Origin: Comamonadaceae bacterium UBA2237
Lineage (GTDB): Bacteria > Pseudomonadota > Gammaproteobacteria > Burkholderiales > Burkholderiaceae_C
Direction of reading: 5' to 3'
Length of the DNA: 6,345 bases
NCBI GenBank assembly: GCA_002347905.1
Contig: DDYJ01000014.1
Coordinates: forward strand, 13,339 to 19,683
In this document: positions 6,236-6,345 of the stretch, one piece after another
Layout of the letters: each line of letters starts with the position of its first letter
Position numbering within the stretch: the stretch's first letter is position 1
Position numbers and translations under genes: made by a program
The notes under the pieces: generated by a model
Told to the model about the DNA's origin: nothing
The model's input: only the letters and a program-made list of their open reading frames with translations
Database searches by the model: none

Positions 6236-6265
6236 ATTGTATCCGAGCGGGAAAACCCGAATCAA
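6236..6265 (-). promoter_or_regulatory. petABC sigma-70-type promoter
   Basis: On the minus strand, -35 TTGATT (plus 6260-6265) and -10 TACAAT (plus 6236-6241) are separated by 18 bp. Transcription would begin near 6229, giving a 5' leader of about 36 nt with the GAGGAA ribosome binding site at its end. The spacer contains an inverted repeat CGGG-TTTT-CCCG (plus 6248-6259), which could be an operator half-site pair or only a weak hairpin. The -35 box contains the TGA stop of the gene upstream. No experimental evidence; the box match and position are the support. Confidence 0.75.
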
Positions 6266-6345
6266 GCCTGCGAGCCAATTCCCGCGAGCCTCTGGGCCAT
6301 TGCCATCGCCTCCAACAAACTGGCGGGGTCGGCCAAACCCATTCC
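6262..6345 (-). CDS. 3' end of an unidentified gene (last 27 codons)
   Basis: A minus-strand frame is open from the right edge to TGA at 6262-6264 and encodes a tail containing GLADPASLLEAMAMAQRLAG. The Ala/Leu-rich amphipathic helix preceded by a Gly-Leu-Ala-Asp turn looks like a genuine protein C-terminus. It distantly recalls the last helix of PdxA-type dehydrogenases (GTGxADxxSLxxA), but 27 residues are too few to assign a function. The stop overlaps the petA -35 box, so the two transcription units are packed tightly. Other frames over these 84 bp are also open, so even the coding call is moderate. Confidence 0.45.
   Translation of the reverse strand, partial: GMGLADPASLLEAMAMAQRLAGIGSQA

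Noticed and set aside
6220..6345. Plus-strand frame from ATG 6220 open to the right edge, possibly a divergent gene
   Set aside because: No Shine-Dalgarno, it overlaps the petA promoter, and the translation does not resemble Nif3 or MscL, the neighbours I would expect beside petA in this group.
1..6345. CRISPR arrays, insertion sequences, integrase/att sites at the tRNA, toxin or defence genes
   Set aside because: No spaced repeats, transposase motifs, long terminal inverted repeats or duplicated tRNA 3' end were seen; the tRNA is followed by a native terminator, not an integrated element.

Overview
The window is a housekeeping segment of a betaproteobacterial chromosome. The order petA-petB-petC-sspA-sspB, the protein sequences (PVWY-type cytochrome b, SspB with a long linker, DciA/DUF721 next to secA) and moderate GC content point to Burkholderiales. 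Comamonadaceae (Limnohabitans/Rhodoferax-like) is my best guess, but this rests on recognising the proteins, not on a search.

Layout, left to right. 1-1517 (minus): the first 505 codons of secA, open with no frameshift and running off the left edge. 1518-1637: a divergent intergenic region. 1638-2033 (plus): a small DciA/DUF721 protein, the only plus-strand gene. 2039-2071: a strong intrinsic terminator reading on the minus strand. 2075-2150 (minus): tRNA-Thr(UGU) with encoded CCA. 2183-2671 (minus): sspB. 2677-3288 (minus): sspA. 3289-3384: a gap holding a petC terminator directly joined to the sspA ribosome binding site. 3385-4146, 4170-5579 and 5594-6193 (minus): petC, petB and petA, the complete cytochrome bc1 complex, transcribed as petABC. 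6204-6265: the petA promoter. 6262-6345 (minus): the last 27 codons of an unidentified gene.

How the genes work together. petA (Rieske Fe-S protein), petB (cytochrome b) and petC (cytochrome c1) form one ubiquinol:cytochrome c oxidoreductase in the inner membrane. All heme and cluster ligands are present and the intergenic gaps are 14 and 23 nt. sspA (RNA-polymerase-associated stringent starvation protein) and sspB (ClpXP adaptor) are 5 nt apart and look co-translated. The tRNA-Thr lies 32 nt past sspB with no terminator between, so the minus-strand transcript probably ends at 2039-2071. secA encodes the preprotein translocase motor and DciA a replicative-helicase loader; these two are functionally unrelated to the rest.

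No mobile element, CRISPR array, phage gene, toxin or defence gene is visible, and I do not see a new multi-gene system. The most interesting signal is the petC-sspA gap. An 8-nt direct repeat there makes two mutually exclusive hairpins, one of them a textbook terminator whose U-tract abuts the sspA Shine-Dalgarno sequence. This resembles a transcription attenuator.
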